The notes below the pieces were generated by a model. That model made no database searches and was not told where the DNA came from. It worked only from the letters and a program-made list of their open reading frames with translations. From the NCBI GenBank assembly GCA_002371265.1, contig DFGT01000006.1, forward strand, positions 1 through 51,998: DNA of 51,998 bases, written 5' to 3'. Positions 50,274 through 51,998 of the stretch are shown piece after piece. Position numbers and translations under genes: made by a program. The number at the start of each line of letters is the position of its first letter. Position 1 is the first letter of the stretch. Source of the DNA: Bacteroidales bacterium UBA3743 (GTDB lineage: Bacteria > Bacteroidota > Bacteroidia > Bacteroidales > Paludibacteraceae).

Positions 50274-51965
50274 ATGAAGAGAGCAATTGCGTATATATTA
50301 ATCATTTGTGTGGCAGTGCCTTTGTTGGCATTGCTATGCTTGTTTGTATATACATCCTTTCATGTGGTTCCTACACCGCAGATAGGAAAAATTGCTTTGA
50401 CTGACTCTGTAGTCCAGAAAAATGATTCTATACGTACGCTTGGAAATAACTGGGCAAAAAAAATAGGTGATGATCTCTACGTCTGCTACACAGAGGGAAA
50501 TCCAGAGGCGAGAGGTTATGCTTATGGAGCATTGTTGCCTGATCTTATGTCGTATCAGAAGAGGGCTCTTTTGCGAAGGATGGAGGAGACGGTGGAAGGC
50601 GAGTGGTACCGTAAGTTTTTATGCCAATTCGTAAGGTTCTACAACAGCGGAATACAGGAGTATCTGACTGATGAGCAATGTCGTGAGTTGTATGCATTGA
50701 GTCTTGCCGACTCACATGATTTTGATGACTTGGCTGATCCGTACGAGCTTCAGTTGAATCTTCACGCCGCCCACGATATTGGACACGCTATGCAGGATTA
50801 TATGCTTGTGGGTTGTAGTTCTTTCGTCCTGAACGGAAAAAAAACAAAAGACTCCACATTGCTTTTCGGACGAAATTTTGATTTCTATTGTGGAGATGAT
50901 TTCGCTAAGACGAAGGTGCTTTCCATCTGCAAGCCAGATTCTGGATATGCGTTTGCCTCGGTCACATGGGGTGGTATGCTTGGCGTTTTGTCTGGAATGA
51001 ATGAGAAAGGATTGGCTGTATGTATCAATGCATCCAAACTTGATATTCCGAAATCTGTGGCAATGCCGATCTCGATGCTAGTGCGCCACATATTGATACA
51101 TTGTAAGAGTATAGATGAAGCTTATGTGGAAGCAAAGAAGATGAAGACGTTTGTGGCTGAAAATATAGTTGTGGCTTCTGCTTTCGACAATGATATGGCT
51201 ATCATTGAAAAATCTCCGGAAGAGATAGAGCTATACCGTTCGCCAAATAAAGATGTTCTGCTTTGCACTAATCATTTCCAAAGTGAAAAGTTTATGCATA
51301 ATGAACGTAATTTGATGAATATCAATCAGACGGATACTAAGTATCGCATCGAACTGCTTGCTGAACATATGGAAAAAAAGGAAAAGTTTGATGCTGAAGA
51401 CGCAATGGCTGTTCTGCTGAATCCGTTTGGCAAAGGAGGGGAGAACATCGGAATTGGCAACGAAATGGTTATCAATCAATTGATTGCTCACCATTCCGTC
51501 GTCTTTGAACCTGATAGCCTTAACATATATGTCTGTACTCAGCCAAAGGATTTTTATCCTTATGTGAAATTTAATCTAAAGGATATCCTGAATATTGCCG
51601 TAGAGACGCACGGTCGTGCGTCTGATAATCACGGTCGTGCGTCTGATAATCATGTATGCGCGTCTGATTATAAAATTGCATGCCAATATATTTCGGTTGC
51701 AGATTCGATGAGGCAGTCGGAGGAGTATTTGGGGTATAAAAGGTTCATTTATTTAAAAAGCCTAAAAGATTTGATGAGTTATCCTGATGAATTGGCAAAG
51801 TGTAATCCGATGTATTTTGAGTCGTACAATATGGCTGGAGATATATATATTATGTTTGGTGATAAGAAGGATGCTTGTGAAAGGTGGAAGAAAGCATTGG
51901 AGTGCAAGATCCCAAAATTGGCCCAACGTAAGGCAATAGAGGACAAAATAAAAAAATACCGGTAG
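50274..51965 (+). CDS. C45-type (AAT-like) acyltransferase/hydrolase with membrane anchor
   Basis: The 563-residue protein has one N-terminal membrane helix (about 5-28) and a periplasmic Ntn-hydrolase domain of the peptidase C45 / acyl-CoA:6-APA acyltransferase group. The nucleophile fits C181 in VGCSSFV, followed by FGRNFDF, and GLAVCIN supports the fold. In relatives self-cleavage before this Cys frees the active site. Substrates may be N-acylated amino acids or lipids (inference). The C-terminal 90 residues look TPR-like (MAGDIYIMFGDKKDACERWK). Between them (446-466) lies a repeat-derived insert coding HGRASDN twice and HVCASDY, and the TAG stop belongs to another copy of the same repeat. 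It starts 3 bases after hisF. Confidence 0.78.
   Translation: MKRAIAYILIICVAVPLLALLCLFVYTSFHVVPTPQIGKIALTDSVVQKNDSIRTLGNNWAKKIGDDLYVCYTEGNPEARGYAYGALLPDLMSYQKRALLRRMEETVEGEWYRKFLCQFVRFYNSGIQEYLTDEQCRELYALSLADSHDFDDLADPYELQLNLHAAHDIGHAMQDYMLVGCSSFVLNGKKTKDSTLLFGRNFDFYCGDDFAKTKVLSICKPDSGYAFASVTWGGMLGVLSGMNEKGLAVCINASKLDIPKSVAMPISMLVRHILIHCKSIDEAYVEAKKMKTFVAENIVVASAFDNDMAIIEKSPEEIELYRSPNKDVLLCTNHFQSEKFMHNERNLMNINQTDTKYRIELLAEHMEKKEKFDAEDAMAVLLNPFGKGGENIGIGNEMVINQLIAHHSVVFEPDSLNIYVCTQPKDFYPYVKFNLKDILNIAVETHGRASDNHGRASDNHVCASDYKIACQYISVADSMRQSEEYLGYKRFIYLKSLKDLMSYPDELAKCNPMYFESYNMAGDIYIMFGDKKDACERWKKALECKIPKLAQRKAIEDKIKKYR
51600..51671 (+). repeat. GACGCACG/CGTGCGTC repeat inside a gene, with 21-bp tandem units
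   Basis: After GTAGAGACG there are three 21-bp units at 51609, 51630 and 51651. The first two are identical (CACGGTCGTGCGTCTGATAA + T), and the third is diverged (CATGTATGCGCG...). The unit length keeps the frame of the C45-like gene. Confidence 0.88.
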
Positions 51966-51985
51966 AGACGCACGGACGTGCGTCT
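51962..51985 (+). repeat. GACGCACG/CGTGCGTC repeat overlapping a stop codon
   Basis: The repeat begins GTAGAGACGCACGGACGTGC; its TAG (51963-51965) is the stop codon of the C45-like gene. Core and orientation equal those of the copy at 31514. Confidence 0.88.
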
Positions 51986-51998
51986 AATACTAATAAAA

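Overview
The window looks like chromosomal DNA of a member of the Bacteroidales (phylum Bacteroidota). Many genes are preceded by the TAnnTTTG -7 element typical of this phylum, several with a TTTG or TTG about 18-22 bases further upstream, and Shine-Dalgarno sequences are mostly absent. Malate dehydrogenase, HtpG, ArgS, MltG and the aminotransferase read like Bacteroidales versions. Three predicted type IX secretion (T9SS) cargo proteins and a PorP/SprF protein indicate a T9SS organism, although no core T9SS gene lies here. I cannot fix the genus.

Layout. 1-4.6 kb: the tail of an unidentified gene, a small lipoprotein, mdh, a secreted sugar-binding-like protein and argS. 4.6-5.1 kb: an orphan promoter/terminator pair that may encode a small RNA. 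5.1-17.2 kb: an 11 kb gene for a ~3,700-residue secreted protein with many Ig-like modules, a poly-glycine tract, a PKD domain and a T9SS type B sorting domain, followed with a 1-base overlap by porP/sprF; together they look like a surface adhesin and its dedicated outer-membrane partner.

17.2-27.1 kb is a defence island: the decayed start of an HNH-nuclease-like gene, a type I restriction-modification operon in the order hsdR-hsdS-(PrrC-like ATPase)-hsdM, and an abiH-family gene 6 bases downstream. The inserted ATPase carries an R/E/H triad spaced much like that of the PrrC anticodon nuclease, so the operon probably combines DNA restriction with tRNA-cleaving suicide and AbiH. A DUF4253 gene follows.

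27.3-39.7 kb: a membrane-anchored TerB/J-domain co-chaperone, a voltage-gated K+ channel with a zinc-ribbon tail, htpG, an EVE-domain protein, a GH44-like secreted glycosidase with a T9SS type A tail, an ABC permease of the LolC/E type with a class I aminotransferase, an AlaX-like tRNA editing protein, and a WYL regulator with a possible uracil-DNA-glycosylase-fold protein. 40.1-46.6 kb: a C25 (gingipain-like) protease with an upstream coiled-coil surface protein, mltG, and an NSS-family sodium symporter.

46.8-52 kb: tRNA-Ser(GCT), a cluster of very small genes (including a DUF2442 protein and a 43-residue protein) in a repeat-rich stretch, then hisH-hisF without hisA between them, and a C45-type acyltransferase/hydrolase. 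Several repeat families are scattered through the accessory parts: MITE-like units with GAGGATTG ends, 15-base GCGTCT/AGACGC hairpins, and a GACGCACG/CGTGCGTC palindrome that lies inside a coding sequence once and supplies that gene's stop codon in another copy. I see no insertion sequence, prophage or CRISPR array.
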